Assembly (NCBI GenBank): GCA_002077065.1
Contig: NAJO01000025.1
Span: 186,001 to 250,000, forward strand
Origin: Cryoendolithus antarcticus
Taxonomy: Eukaryota; Ascomycota; Dothideomycetes; Cladosporiales; Cladosporiaceae
Direction of reading: 5' to 3'
Length of the DNA: 64,000 nucleotides
Part shown: one piece after another, positions 40,858 through 52,799 of the stretch
How the letters are laid out: each line of letters opens with the position of its first letter
Numbering within the stretch: the stretch's first letter is position 1
Made by a program: the position numbers and the translations under genes
Notes under the pieces: generated by a model
Seen by the model: the letters and a program-made list of their open reading frames with translations, nothing else
Databases searched by the model: none
Told to the model about the DNA's origin: nothing

Positions 40858-42620
40858 ATGCTCACCAACGAGGTTTTGCCATTCCTGGCGACGTACTGGC
40901 CAGCAGTGCTACTGTCTCTTCTTGTAGCCAAGCTTGTGAGCAACAAATTCCACAATGGTCTCAACAAGTACCCAGGCCATCCTCTAGCAGCTTACTCAAA
41001 TTGGTGGCGATTCTTCGATGTCTGGAATCGTAGCGCAGAGAAGACTCACCTTGCATTACACAAGAAGCATGGCGACATAGTCCGACTGGGACCGAACGTA
41101 CTTTCAATTGCGGACCCGAGTGCGATCAAGATCATCTATGGCCTGAACACGGGCATGACGAAGGTACGCGAGAATGTCTCATCTCATACTACTTCTGCTG
41201 ACTGTCATCAAGACCGACTTCTACACTGTCCAAACCGCCATCTCGAAAGGCACCCGACTCTACTCCCTCTTCAGCACCCGGGACGAAGACTACCACGCCA
41301 AGTATCGACGATGTGTCAACAGCGCCTTCGCTATGTCTTCGCTCGTAGGCTACGAGCCCCTTGTAGACAGTACGACCGATGTCTTCATCGAGCAGACGAG
41401 GAAGCGATACGTCGATACTGGGAAGACATGGTGCGTTCCCTCAAGGTCCCCCAAGACTCAATGTTAGCCTGACTGACGATCTGCAGCGACTTTTCCAAAT
41501 GGCTTCAGTTCTTCGCCTTCGACGTGATAGGCGACCTGACTTGGAGCAAACGCCTCGGCTTCGTTGAGCAAGATCACGATATCGATGGCATCGTCAAATT
41601 CATCGGCGACTTTCTCGCATACGCTGGACCCATCGGCCAAATGCCATGGCTGGACTCGGTCCTTGCCAAGAATCCTGTCAGGATGAACCTCGAGAAATGG
41701 GGTATCCGCAAGACTAGCTTCCCAGTCACTAAGTTCGCAGTCGAGCAGTCCGCTCAACGAGAAGCTGAGATGGAGAAAGTCCGCGCTAACGGCCAAGTCG
41801 ATGAAGGTAGCGGCAAAGGCGTTGACCTCCTGACCAAGTTTACGCAAGCCCAGCACGACCATCCCGAGTTCATGACCGACCGACAAGTGTTGTCTTCTTG
41901 CACTAGCATGGTGTTTGCTGGCTCGGAGACGACCGCGATCAGTCTGAGCAGTATCTTCTACTTCCTTGTCAAACACCCGCAAGTGTACAAGAAGCTCATG
42001 GAGGAGCTCGATGAAGCTGCTCGCAATGGCACGATTGAGAGTCGGCCGAAGAACAAGGTTGGCTGGGCTGAGGCGCAGAAGCTGCCATATCTGGATGCTG
42101 TGATCCAGGAGTCGTTCCGCATGCACCCTGCTGCCGGGCTGATCCTTGAGCGAATAGTGCCTCCGCAAGGGATTGAGATTCTCGGTCAGCGCATACCCGG
42201 TGGTACGGTCGTGGGCTGCAACGCTTGGGTGCTGCATCGACGGCCAGAAGTGTTCGGCGAAGACGTCGACGTCTTCAGGCCCGAGAGATGGATCGAGGCA
42301 CCGAGGGAGCAGCTCAAGGAGATGAAAGCGACGATGTTCCAATTTGGGGCAGGTGCGAGGACTTGTATCGGCAAGAACATCGTGAGTAATCCGCACAGCA
42401 CAGCTTCCGCAATGCGTCCGTCTACTGATACTTGTTCCAGAGCCTGCTAGAAATCTATAAGCTTGTGCCGACGTTCTTGCGCAACTTCGAAGTCGAATTG
42501 GAGACTCCACAGACCGAGTGGAAGACGTTCAACGCCTGGTTCGTGCGGCAATTGGAGTTCAACACCAAGTTCAAGCGAAGAGCCATTCCACAGGACTTGA
42601 GGCGAGACAGTGTAGCTTGA
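40858..42620 (+). CDS. Cytochrome P450 monooxygenase
   Basis: Exons 40858-41163, 41213-41430, 41487-42381 and 42441-42620 give 532 residues. An N-terminal membrane anchor lies at about 8-27 (PFLATYWPAVLLSLLVAKLV). The I-helix motif is VFAGSETTAIS (AGxETT), the K-helix ExxR is QESFRMHPA, the PERF-type motif is FRPERW, and the heme-binding loop is FQFGAGARTCIGKNI with the axial Cys. All catalytic features are intact, so an active ER-anchored monooxygenase is expected. The HPAAGLILERIVPPQGIEI segment is typical of the pisatin-demethylase-like CYP families in fungi. No biosynthetic backbone gene is nearby. Its stop lies only 32 bp from the stop of the convergent SET-domain gene. Confidence 0.93.
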
Positions 42621-42652
42621 GCGTATAGACTTGGTCGTCAAATTATCCTTGG

Positions 42653-44587
42653 CTAGCCTTGCGCTGTAGCTGTAATGCGAGATCGATCCTTGTATCTGCA
42701 CGTCGGTTGGCCACACAAGCACTCCTTGTCCAGGTTTCGCCAGTACGTATCAGTATAGTCTACTGTCACCTCTTCTCCAGCGTCCACTCCTTTCGATACG
42801 AGGATGATCCGTTGCGTACCCATCCAGACGAAGCGCTCGAATTGACTGTTCGGCTCGCACGAGTGATTTACAAAGCGCGTGTGGTTTCCTTGACGACCCT
42901 GCCAGATTTGGTACGATGCCCGCGCTGTCTCGCCCCACATTACGTCTTTGCCTGAGACGCCTGCCGTGATCAGACCCACGAATTCTCCGATCGCTGCGCC
43001 TTCCTCAAAGGGCAGACAAGCGAGCAGCCCATTGTTACGTCCATTTGGCGTCCGATAGACTTGCACCGGACTAGGACCAGCCAGAACAGGTGGGTAGAGT
43101 GCGGGAAAGCAGGTGCAGGAACTCGCTGTCGGAACGTCCGATTGTACTTCTTTACAGGCTTCGCAGGTGAAAGGGCCCTCGAGTTGGATAACTCGCGGAT
43201 CGTAGTTCCCCCATGCTTCCTCATCGATGCAAGACTCGTTCAGGTGCTGGTAGCTGAAGTCCTTGTCCCACTGATGGTATGTGATGGGAAGATCAATGGT
43301 CTCGTCATGGGGTCCACAGACGACGTGACTATGCATGTGGCCCGTGTAGCGGCGGGTTGTCGGACCATTGACGATCGTTAGGAGCTGTCGCCAGTTCGTG
43401 TGCATTGTGTCTGCAGCGACTTCCTGTGTTTTGTCAGTATGTGCATGTCCGTCCATACCACCGAAGGCCACTCACGAAGCGATGTCTCAAGCTCCGAAGG
43501 ACTTCGAACGTCTCTTCTGTAAAGGCTACTCGATACCTAGGTGCAATGTGAGCATCAGGATCACAGGCAGGAAGACTCGAAAGTGACCAGGGAGACGTTG
43601 AACGTACTTGCAAAAGCGGTACAAGCCCATTCCCGCAAAAACGAGCGCTGCCCATCCTCCAGTCTTCTGGATATCAGCGTAGCCACGCCAGATGGCAGTC
43701 TTGTTGCGAAGCTCCTTCTCAGACCATTTAAAGTCGAGGCAGGCCGCTGCAATCGTAGCTTTCTTAGCTTTCTCCTTAGTCGATGTTGCCGCCAACGTTG
43801 CGACCTGCTCGTCGAAAAGCTGCATCCAGCGGCATTGCACTACGACTTCCAGAGATCGACAAGTCCGGCTTGTCTGGCTGATCTTGCGTGCCAGTACACT
43901 CATCTTGCTAAAGTCGCCATCTGCTATCGAGGTGCCTCGCGAGACGACTTGGTCATGAGAGTCCACAATCAGCTTCGGCTGTCCACTCGACTCGATAGCT
44001 TGCCATTGTTCGATGACCTCGACCGGATCTAGTTTGGTACCTGAGAAAAGCGACTCCCAGACCCCATTGATGAATTTCGACAAGGAAGGTGGCTGCAGGA
44101 TCGGATTGTCAGGCAAAGCTCTGGGCCGTTGCGGCACAATCTGTCCGTCATCATCATGGAGGTCCGGGGTGTGAGAAGTTGTCTTGCGCCGCACGCTTGT
44201 CGATTGCTGGAGGCGACTACTAGCTGCTTTACGCTTGCGTCCTGGCGAGACCGCGCTGACAGTCAAAGTCCGGACAGACGACGCCGTTGGATACGACCGC
44301 GGTAAAGCGCCCTCGAAAGGGCTGTCTGCTGGCGTTGGCAGCGCAAAGTCGCCGAGCAAACGCGACGATGGTGGCGTTCTGCGGTCGGTGGCAGCCAGTA
44401 AATCTCCGACGTCGAACGTGACCTCGCCTCTCGCCAATGGCTCCGAGTTCGCGCTGTGCTGCCCAGATTCCACGCTGCAGCGGAGTTGCAGTGTGCCAAA
44501 GCTGGTCGGGCTTTGCTCTAGTGCCTGCACTAGCAGTCTCTCGACTTCCCGACCAACTCGCTTAGCGACGTAGCCTATGTCCGCCAT
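42653..44587 (-). CDS. SET-domain protein (putative lysine methyltransferase)
   Basis: Exons 44587-43608, 43536-43476 and 43423-42653 give 603 residues. The 61-nt second exon joins LYRFCK to YRVAFTEETFEVLRSLRHRF and then to EVAADTMHTNWRQ. The N-terminal about 340 residues are unassigned, with a basic KRKAASSRLQQ stretch that could be nuclear. A Cys-containing segment (CEACKEVQ...SCTC) precedes the SET domain (about 475-590): GEFVGLIT, RFVNHSCEPN, and GEEVTVDYTDTYW. A post-SET-like CLCGQPTCRY follows. NHSCxPN and the Tyr in VDYTD are the SAM/lysine-channel residues, so activity is plausible. The layout recalls H3K9-type SET proteins of fungi, but the histone site cannot be assigned. Confidence 0.85.
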
Positions 44588-45768
44588 GATGTACTCGTCA
44601 GCTGCCGGCTACATCGAGATGGCAGCGCATCACCCGTGACTCCATGTCAAAGCGGTCGTCGGTAGCACAGAGCAAGGATGGGAGTCTAGACGCCATTGAC
44701 GTCGATTAAGCGAGGTGCAGCCGAAAGTCAACATCACAACTCTTCCTCACACTTGCACTTCACAACATCGACATCAACTGAGTCAGCATCGGGCTGACCG
44801 AGGGCACATACATCCAGGTCGTGTGCTCTGCTGCTCTCGAAGAGCTGAGCTCGAATAATGCCAACAGCAGTCTGGCCGCTCGAGCAATGATTAGTCCAGC
44901 GACTCCCGTGGCTGACTGAACCCTCCAACAATTTTACCGAGCCGCTGCTGATGAATGATCTCGCCACTTCGGTTCACGTCCCCTGCCAATCTCTGGCTTG
45001 TATCACGGCGACGCTCGCAGACCGCGAGTAGATCCCGCCGGCTGCTTGCAGAACGTAGATGCCTCGTTGTGCGCCTCATTCATCCGCTTAGGCACACTGA
45101 CCGCCATGCGTGGAATGAGGCCTACTAGAGTGGTGCAAACAAATACCTCAACCATGACCCAAGTAGGCGGCTTGCAGATGTGACTGACCGTCGAGCCGCA
45201 ACAAACCTCCCATATATTGACGATTAAACTTGACTCTCGATTGCCTACTCTATACGCGAGTCGTGGAGAGTCTGACTACAGCGCAATTCACACTTGCGAA
45301 GCGGACACGGCGGCCGCATTGACGAGCTTACAAGCATTCGAGGCGGCTGTCACGCATATATCTGACGGTAAGCTCACCATCTCGGTCAAGATCTCGGCGT
45401 GTTCGGGTCGGTATACTCACTTGGACGACGTCCCTTGCTTTGCCAGTAGCTCTGCATGGCCCATTACTGTGGCCCTAGACAATCCAGCACCTCGAGTCTG
45501 GGATTTTATCCAGCTCTGATACGAATCGCATGAAATGTGTGGTTACACACGTTCCGCACCACGGCTGGCCATGACCCCAGTCCCAGAGCTGTAAGCGCAC
45601 TCACGCGCGAGGGGCCACCCGTACGTTACGCAATGCCTCTACGCTACATCCATGTGAGTATATCTACAATCCACGGCGTCTCCGATAGAGTGTGTCGTTG
45701 GAGGCTGGTGTTACCGATCAGGAGGACGCTCACGCCATTGCATTGTAGCAGATCAAGTCCAACATCGG
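44588..45768. other. Intergenic stretch
   Basis: A 1.2-kb gap upstream of the SET gene. Short frames lack ATGs or conserved features. No RNA gene or repeat is recognised. Confidence 0.35.
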
Positions 45769-46185
45769 ATGAGCTTGCTATTGACGAGCCTCGTTTCAGC
45801 AGGAGGGTCTGGGTATTTTGACGAGGGCGCTTCGACCGACTACATCGGTCTGAGCATCGGCGTCTTCGACCATGATCAGCCACACGGCTACAGCGACCCA
45901 AAATGTAGCTTGCCAATCGATTGGATAGCCTCATGGCCACAATGGGAGGAGCTTTACTTCCAAGGTGCGACGATCACTCTCAACGGAACGATCCCTCGGT
46001 ATATGCCGGACTACACGGCATTAGATGACATCGTCCACTGCTCCGGTCGATCGTCCTCGTCCAGTGATGTCGCTACGTACGAGATCTCGCCGTCGTTTGC
46101 GGTCGGGTCACTCGTAGCTCAGGACGCCAATGCCCACTACATGCTGAACCGCACCCAGAGTCTGCCGGCCTGTCTCAGTACTTGA
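45769..46185 (+). CDS. Doubtful small gene or exon, unknown product
   Basis: An ATG frame of 138 residues. The first residues (MSLLLTSLVSAGG) are hydrophobic, like a short signal peptide. The body is acidic/aromatic with balanced composition: YFDEGASTDYIGLSIGVFDHD, then WIASWPQWEELYFQG and a potential N-glycosylation site in TLNGTIP. Composition is more protein-like than the surroundings. An exon read from an acceptor at about 45805 (TTTCAGCAG) instead of the ATG is also possible. No family is recognised. It may be a lineage-specific secreted protein, a fragment of a larger gene, or chance. Confidence 0.3.
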   Translation: MSLLLTSLVSAGGSGYFDEGASTDYIGLSIGVFDHDQPHGYSDPKCSLPIDWIASWPQWEELYFQGATITLNGTIPRYMPDYTALDDIVHCSGRSSSSSDVATYEISPSFAVGSLVAQDANAHYMLNRTQSLPACLST

Positions 46186-47189
46186 GTGCTTACTGGTACC
46201 ACATGCACTTTGTGCATGGCATATCATGCGCAACGCGCCAGCGTCTACCCTCGCCGGTCGATCACCGGGATTTGAGAGGTGACGGTGACTGGGAGGGTAA
46301 GCGCGGTGGCTGTGACCGATGGGTCGCGATCGCAAAGGGGCAGAAGGGTAGGACAGCTTGGTTCAGGCATGCTTACAAGTGCCAACTCAAGGGGTTGAGA
46401 AGTCGGATTGGCAGAGGGCGGAGTGATAGCAGTAGTACGGTCGCGATGGGTCAGAGCAGGTCACCGAGGAAGAGAGTCTCGAAGGTGGCGAGCTGAGGTT
46501 GTTGCGTTATATTGGACGATGTCGTACTCTGCGGCTTCACTTTACAGGCTCTTCTTCGCAGCCTTTCTGCATACGTTGGTAGCGGGCGAGCGAGCAGTTG
46601 AGCATTCACGTCGGAGCGCTGAAGCATGGATCGAGGGAAAGCAGGACACTCGCTCTTGGGCGGACATTTGGACATAGCATCGCACTGCGTTCGGCGTTCA
46701 TCTAGCATACACTATCTAATGACCAATGAGATCCCGCAGCGCAGCTCAACAGCGTCTCACGAGCGCGGTGTGACAAACAGTCAAGGTTAGATAGGATTGT
46801 AGGGATCTATCTTATCTTGCTGTCGCATCGCCCTCTCACATCGCTGTGCTTCAACATGCGACTAGTATACATCATCTGATGTAATCGTCTTCGCGCCCCG
46901 GAGGAGCATCAATCTGTCCATTCGTGACTTGCGCACATATATCATGCGCCATCAAGGCGCTCTGACCGTTCGCCAGACCTGCCTATGGCCTTTTACTCAC
47001 CGCTGCATGGTCTCCATCGCCACTTCATGGTGGGTCAGGCAGAAGGCGCGATATCGGAGACCTCAGCGAATTTCAGATCACTGCCCCAAATACCTCTAGC
47101 CAAGGCAGCGAAGGCTGGTCATCTCATCTACGTTCGTATCTCTGAGATGATGCCAGATCCCGGTTGCAACTTAAGGTTCATTGGCGTTT
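46186..47189. other. Intergenic stretch
   Basis: About 1 kb downstream of the doubtful 45769 frame and beyond the 3' end of the phosphatase gene. A plus-strand frame at 46182-46496 could be a continuation of the former by an unrecognised splice, but I cannot support it. Nothing else is seen. Confidence 0.3.
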
Positions 47190-49826
47190 TCATAGAACAT
47201 CCCCGATGTTTCTCGTGATAGGACTGACGCCAACCTGCGCCGGACTTCTCGGATCCAAGTCACCAGTCCTCGGCGTCCCATCTTCAACCGATCCTTCGGT
47301 CGATATGGGTGCCAACGTCGCGAAAGGATTTTGCGTGAACTCCGTCGCTCTCGGTGACATGGGCGCATCAACCAGTCCTCCGAAAGCATGATCTGTGCTG
47401 CTTTGCGACACGAGCCGCAATTGCTGCTCTCTGTGGAGCTTGGATTCGATGTCTGCTTGCGCTTGGCGAAGCTGCTGTTGCTCGCGCAAGCTAGGGGAGG
47501 AGATCTTGCCGCGGAGACGGCGACCGTTGGGCGTTTGCAGATTCTGTCCATTGGCATGTGCGTTTGACTTTGGTGCTGCGGATCTGAGTGATCGTGTGCG
47601 GAGAGGTAGGTCGTCCTGTTGGCGCATCGAGCCCATGCCTAGCTGAGCCAGCAGTGCCGGCCGGTCGAACGGCGATGATTTGAACTCGGTAGCTGTTGGT
47701 GACATGAGCCCGAATGCATCCGCAGAATCAACCTCAGCGGGCGGCTTCAGGTCAGTCATGGCGAACTCGGCAGATCGTGGCGAAGACATTAACCCGGTGG
47801 GTGTTGCAGCTTCATTGTCTTTCTCGCTGAGGAAGAGCGAAGTCTGCACAGTGGAGTCTATCCTCTCGGGCGCGACCACTTTCAGTATGGGAACGACGTG
47901 CCCAGAGGTGTCGACATATGGAGAAGAGACCCGCATCGATTCTGGCTCACTGTGTATTTGGTGCGAGCCTGTAGTGCTGTTGAGCCACGGTGCGACTAGT
48001 GGCGCCGAAGAGGGTGTCGGACTCAGCGTTGGCAGTGAGCCACTTGTGGGCGGCCGTATTGAGCCGGGTGCTGGAGCTGTCAGGTTGCCAGCATGCGGCC
48101 CGACTTGCAACGCTCGTGCTGAGAACGGACCAGGCCAGTCTCCAAAGGCCGAACTTGGCGTTATTGGTGAGAGGCCGCGATTTTCAGGGAGGAGGCCACC
48201 GCGAGCGAGGCTGGATCGGAACTCTTGTAGTTGCATGATAAGATTCTGTTAAGCAATCAGTAATCAATTTGATCTCGGTTGGCACTTCTTCAGACGCACC
48301 ATGTTCGGTCCGATCCATTTGCTGCGCTGCTTGACCGCATCATAGGCCTCCTGCACGCTCATACTTGGGTCTTTGTACAACCCATAAGCTACCACAAGAC
48401 TTGCTGACCGGCTGACACCACACTGGCAATGGACTAAGACGCTCTTGCCCTCTTGTACCCGCTCATCCATCAGCTTCACCAGTCTGAACAGATCAGGCAC
48501 GATGTCACTGTTATGCTCCCACGGGATGTGTATGTACTCTGGCTGTCGCTCAGGACACATCGCCTGATGTGGGAACGACGCATTTAAAGGCGTAGCCTTG
48601 GGCGTTGTGGGCGAACTGGGTTGTCGTACATCGTCGATGGGTGTCTCTCGCCGAGGAGCAAACTGTATGCCACCGCCGCCATCAAGCCGCATCTCAGGCT
48701 CTGGTGCACTGGGTGGCACGGGATCTGTGAATGGGTTCCGCACCTCGCTGGCCACGTTCATGATGACATCGTACTTGCTCGCCTGGGCAGCAGTAGGCTC
48801 AAGGTAGAGATCGATGTGTGGCTCGTAAACGGTGATTGGGCCATCCGGATACGCCTCAGGCTTCTCTTCCCGCGACAGAGGGACATCGAAGTTCTGTTCG
48901 TCATCTGTCTGGATCTGCACTTGAGGCGGTACTATGGGCGACAGAATAGTATCAAGGGTAGTGTTCAGGCCAAGGCGCAACAATGGGCGGCCGGCGGACA
49001 CTGAGGGAGGGAAGAGAGGTAACGAGGGTGATGACTGGAAGTGTCGCAGCGTAGCGGGTCGTCCGAAGCCTGGGGTAGGTGGTATCGTAAGCTTCATGGG
49101 ACCCGTTTCTGGATTCGTCGTTGCTGGGGTGAGAATGGTGAGACCTAGATTGCTGGGCTTTCTCTTAGGCGGCGCAGGTGGTCTTGTGAAAGATGGAGAC
49201 ATTATGCTGGGCCCGGAGTCCGAACTAGGCTGTATCGAAAGCGGCAGACTTGATGTCGAGGCCGCCCTAGCGTTATGTGTCGACGTATTCACCGCGAGGT
49301 TTTTCAGATTACGACCCTTCTTGAGCGCAGGAGCCCGTTGAATCTCGAAGAACGGCGTGCCATAATCGGACGAGGTGTGGGGTCGAAGCATGGATCCTTC
49401 GTACGATCTTGGTGGTGGCGACTCGGGCGACGAGCCTGGCGAGGGTTCGGTCGCACTCGAGTCGTCAACAGTAGAGCAAGTTGTTGTGGGAGATGAGTCA
49501 GTTGACCCAAAGGTCGCTGTGGAATCGCTTATGGAATGTTGGTGAAATCTCCTGAAGCCCTTGTCGGCATAATCGGGCGTTGGTACGAAGCCAAGAGGAG
49601 ATATCGGCGAGGCTTGCTGCGATACGTCTGTGAACGAGGGCATGCTGGACTCAGCAGTGTTCGAAGTGAAAAGTGATCTTAGAGAGAAGACAGGCCTGCC
49701 AGCAGTCGTTGCGTTCACCACTGGGCGGTTCCAGAAGCGGCCATTTGGTTTTCTCGTGGCCGAAATGTCAAAATCAGACTCAGGCTTAGACCGAAGGCCG
49801 GCGGTGAAGGAACTGTACCATTCCAT
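47190..49826 (-). CDS. Msg5-like dual-specificity (MAP kinase) phosphatase
   Basis: Exons 49826-48300 and 48245-47190 (54-bp intron, phase 0) give 860 residues. The ATG at 49826 (MEWYSSFTAG) is the first ATG; the frame extends 20 codons upstream only to a TTG. Residues 1-330 are Ser/Pro/Thr-rich and probably disordered. The dual-specificity phosphatase domain spans about 350-515. The catalytic loop is HCQCGVSRSASLVVAYGL (HCxxxxxR, at about 463). The helix QEAYDAVKQRSKWIGPNM runs across the splice into NLIMQLQEF. The C-terminal 330 residues contain several copies of an S/T-P-x-A-x-E-F-type motif (RSAEFAMT, TATEFKSSPF, RATEFTQNPF). These may be kinase docking sites. Msg5-type enzymes dephosphorylate cell-wall and pheromone MAP kinases. 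Confidence 0.88.
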
Positions 49827-52012
49827 TGTCAGTCGACCGCCGCCAGGGTAGTTTACAGCGACCCGCGCTCGATGTGAGAAGCACAAAGATTGGCAGTACA
49901 GTCAGTGTAACTCCAATTAGTAGTATAAGACGTAAATTGAGACCATGTGTAGGAGTGAGCAGGGTAAGCTGCGTCAAGCAGGCAATAGCGCTTGCGATAG
50001 ACTGCTGCCGACTTCCATGCCCAATCGTCTCTACATAAGCTGCACGGATAGAACGATACGGGTAAGGGGAGGAGAAAGAGGGACATACTGGTATGGCTCT
50101 CGTATAGAGAGCGTGCAGTCTGGAGAGGTGCAGCAGCTGGCAAAGCGCCGAACACCCGGGCAAGAACGGTTGCGCGCCTGTGGCGTTCCACCTCGAGCAA
50201 ATCAGCAGTAGGCCACGCCCACAAGATGACCGGCGATTCTTTAATTAGCAGGGCGACCGACGCATGACGGGATGGGCACCGAAGCGGTGTATGAAGTTGA
50301 TGGGGTCGGTGGCAGAAGAGAGACCAGTCGTGAAGCAGACAGCGACGTATAGACGCCAGAGGTCGATCCTCGATTTGTGATCAGCCAATACGAGGATGGA
50401 CGTCAAGCCAGACGGGTGTTGCAGCTGTCGAGGCTGGCGCGGGCAAAATAAGACCCGGGCGGCAAGCAGATCGCTGTGTGAACCAATCAGCTTCATGCTC
50501 TCAATGGCCACAATATATACGCCATCGCGGCTGTACATATATGACTGTCAGGAGGTAGCGTTCTCGTGGCGACTATTCGCCTTCGCAACGGACTCTCCGA
50601 GTCGCGTAGGGACTGCGCGGCTTGGTACATGGGCAGAGATATTGAAGCGAGCAGACTCACCACCAACACAATCACGCTTTGATCGACCTTTCGATTCAAG
50701 AACGCGAGGCTCGCGCGCGTCCTCCGTTGGCGACGAAGGCGGTTCACGCTTCTATTCCCGCTTAATCCTCGCACTCTCGTCCGTGAAGGCTGCGTGCGCA
50801 ATGGCTGCGAAGCGTAATGTCGGTCGAAATTGCGCTGCACTCTGCGTGCGTATCGCGTGGGTATGCTTCCTCCAGTAGCTTTCTGCTTCAGCGCTCGCCT
50901 TGTGACTTCAACGACTGCCTTTCTGCCTATTACGCGCTGGTATGAACGCTTTTCCCGCAAATCCAGTGGCCGTATCAGGTCGTAGCTCCTACAAGCACTC
51001 TCGTCTCTTCGCAGTCGTGTCGTCCAGCTTTTGAATCATCAATGACTGAAGAATGACGCCAGCACCTAATACGGTTCTCCGCGATAATATTCGCCCGCTC
51101 GTGTCATGCTGAGGGTGCGGCATGAGGCATGGGAATGAATTACTGATCGCCAACACCCACTTCACGCACCGACCACCATGAACCTCTCAAAATAGACATG
51201 AAACGCTCCTAACAAAGAGCCCCACTTGCATGCGGAGCTTACCGTTTGCGCCATCGCTCTTCCAAGCTTCAATTGGCTCATTGCTGACTTCACTTCCGCC
51301 ATGAATCCGTTCGTTACCAGCTGACGATGACTATTTCGACAAGAGTACTGAAGCTGTATAGCAGACCGATGCGGATTCTGTAATACTGCGGTCGGCACGC
51401 TGAACCACGTCCTGAGCGCACTTCAGGCGAATCAGCGTCCTCATTCCCATGGCTTTCTACACGTCTTAGCTGACTTCACCGATGTATACTAATATGCGAT
51501 GATCGCTACATGAGACTCGTATCTGAGGTCCCTGAACGCAGCAGAGGTCACGCCCGATTATAAATCGCAGGGAGACAATGATACTTGCCGGGGAAGTACT
51601 TGCTCCGATGACTGTCCATTTAATCAGGACTGAGAAAACCGACCTGGGAATTATCATATGAGGGATTGACAGCGCAAAATGATCGCCTCTGGCATACAGG
51701 AATGGCCTCTCCTAGGTGTTAAGTCAGCCAGGTGACGACTGCGGTGCACTGGAGAGATGCACCACAACGTTATCGAGACCTTCGAGCGGTGAGGACTATG
51801 TCGAATCACCATGCACGGCTTGATGGGCGCGATTATGCCATCGGACTGAAGAATGGACACCGAAGGCTCACCCGCATTACCCGACAGGATCATGTTCGAT
51901 CACTACTTGGCCAGCGGCGCTGCAGGCTCGTTTCCAAGAAGAAATGAGAACCATGGGATATACATATATAGTCAATGACAAACACCACCCTACCCGTTTC
52001 CCCTCCAAACCC
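49827..52012. other. Long intergenic stretch, no gene supported
   Basis: About 2.2 kb between the phosphatase start and the Rab gene stop. This is the largest gap in the window. Several minus-strand frames of 100-155 codons exist (for example 50493-50960), but none has recognisable domains. It probably includes a long promoter/5' leader for the phosphatase. No tRNA, repeat array or transposon sequence was recognised. Confidence 0.35.
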
Positions 52013-52799
52013 TCAACAAGCACAATTATCCTGCTTCGCTCCTTCCCCTCCAGCATTCAGATTCACCCTCCCGCCCGTCGCGCCCTCGATAGCAGCCTGC
52101 GTTGCTGCCCCAACACCCTGCACCGCACCTCTCGCACCCTTCAGGCTCCCCTCCGGGATTGCATTAGCGATAGCTGTGAAGACCTCATTGACATTCTTCC
52201 CGCTCTTCGCGCTCGTCTCAAAAAACAGCAGCCCCTCCTCCTCCGCGAAAGCCTTACCCTCTTTCGTCGAAACTTTCCTCACACTGCCCTCATCCTCGCC
52301 TTCACCCTCCGTCACCTCGCCCTCTGCTCCATCCTCCTCTTCCGCCAGGTCGACTTTGTTCCCCACCACCGCGATCACGATCCCTGGACTAGCTTGTCGC
52401 TGCAGCTCTGCGACCCAGTGTTTCGCCTTCACCAAGCTGGAAGCTTTCGTGATGTCGTAGACCACGAGCGCTGACTGCGCATTGCGGTAGTACATCGGTG
52501 CTAAGCTAGCAAATCGCTCCTGTCCCGCCGTATCCCAGATCTCGAACTTTATCGTTCGTGTAGGTAGAGCGCATTTTTGGGTCAGGAAGGCAGCGCCAAT
52601 TGTGGGCTCTTTGTTGGGCTCGAAGGCGTCGTTGACGAAGCGGAGGACTAGGGAGGACTGTGCTGGTGTGTCAGCTTGACAGCTATAGCGCGGTGGCGCA
52701 ATTATGGGAGCTCACTTTGCCGACTGCTGCCTCACCGAGCAATACAAGCTTGACGCTGCTGCTCGGCTTCGGCGCACTTGGTGCTGTGGAGTCGGTCAT
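52013..52799 (-). CDS. Rab5/Ypt5-type small GTPase with acidic insert
   Basis: Exons 52799-52716 and 52657-52013 (58-bp intron, phase 0) give 242 residues. G motifs are complete: P-loop GEAAVGKSS split by the intron, effector region [28 protein letters not shown] and [14 protein letters not shown] and [19 protein letters not shown] are typical of Rab5/Vps21/Ypt5 proteins, which direct early endosome fusion. The C-terminus is CAC, a double-Cys geranylgeranylation motif. Between NKVD and ETSAK there is an unusual, very acidic insert of about 20 residues ([19 protein letters not shown]) that classical Rab5 lacks. This may mark a second, Ypt53-like fungal Rab5 paralog. Confidence 0.9.

Noticed and set aside
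39370..42620. GST plus P450 as part of a secondary-metabolite cluster
   Set aside because: No PKS, NRPS, terpene cyclase or dedicated transporter is present, and the flanking genes are house-keeping or chromatin genes.
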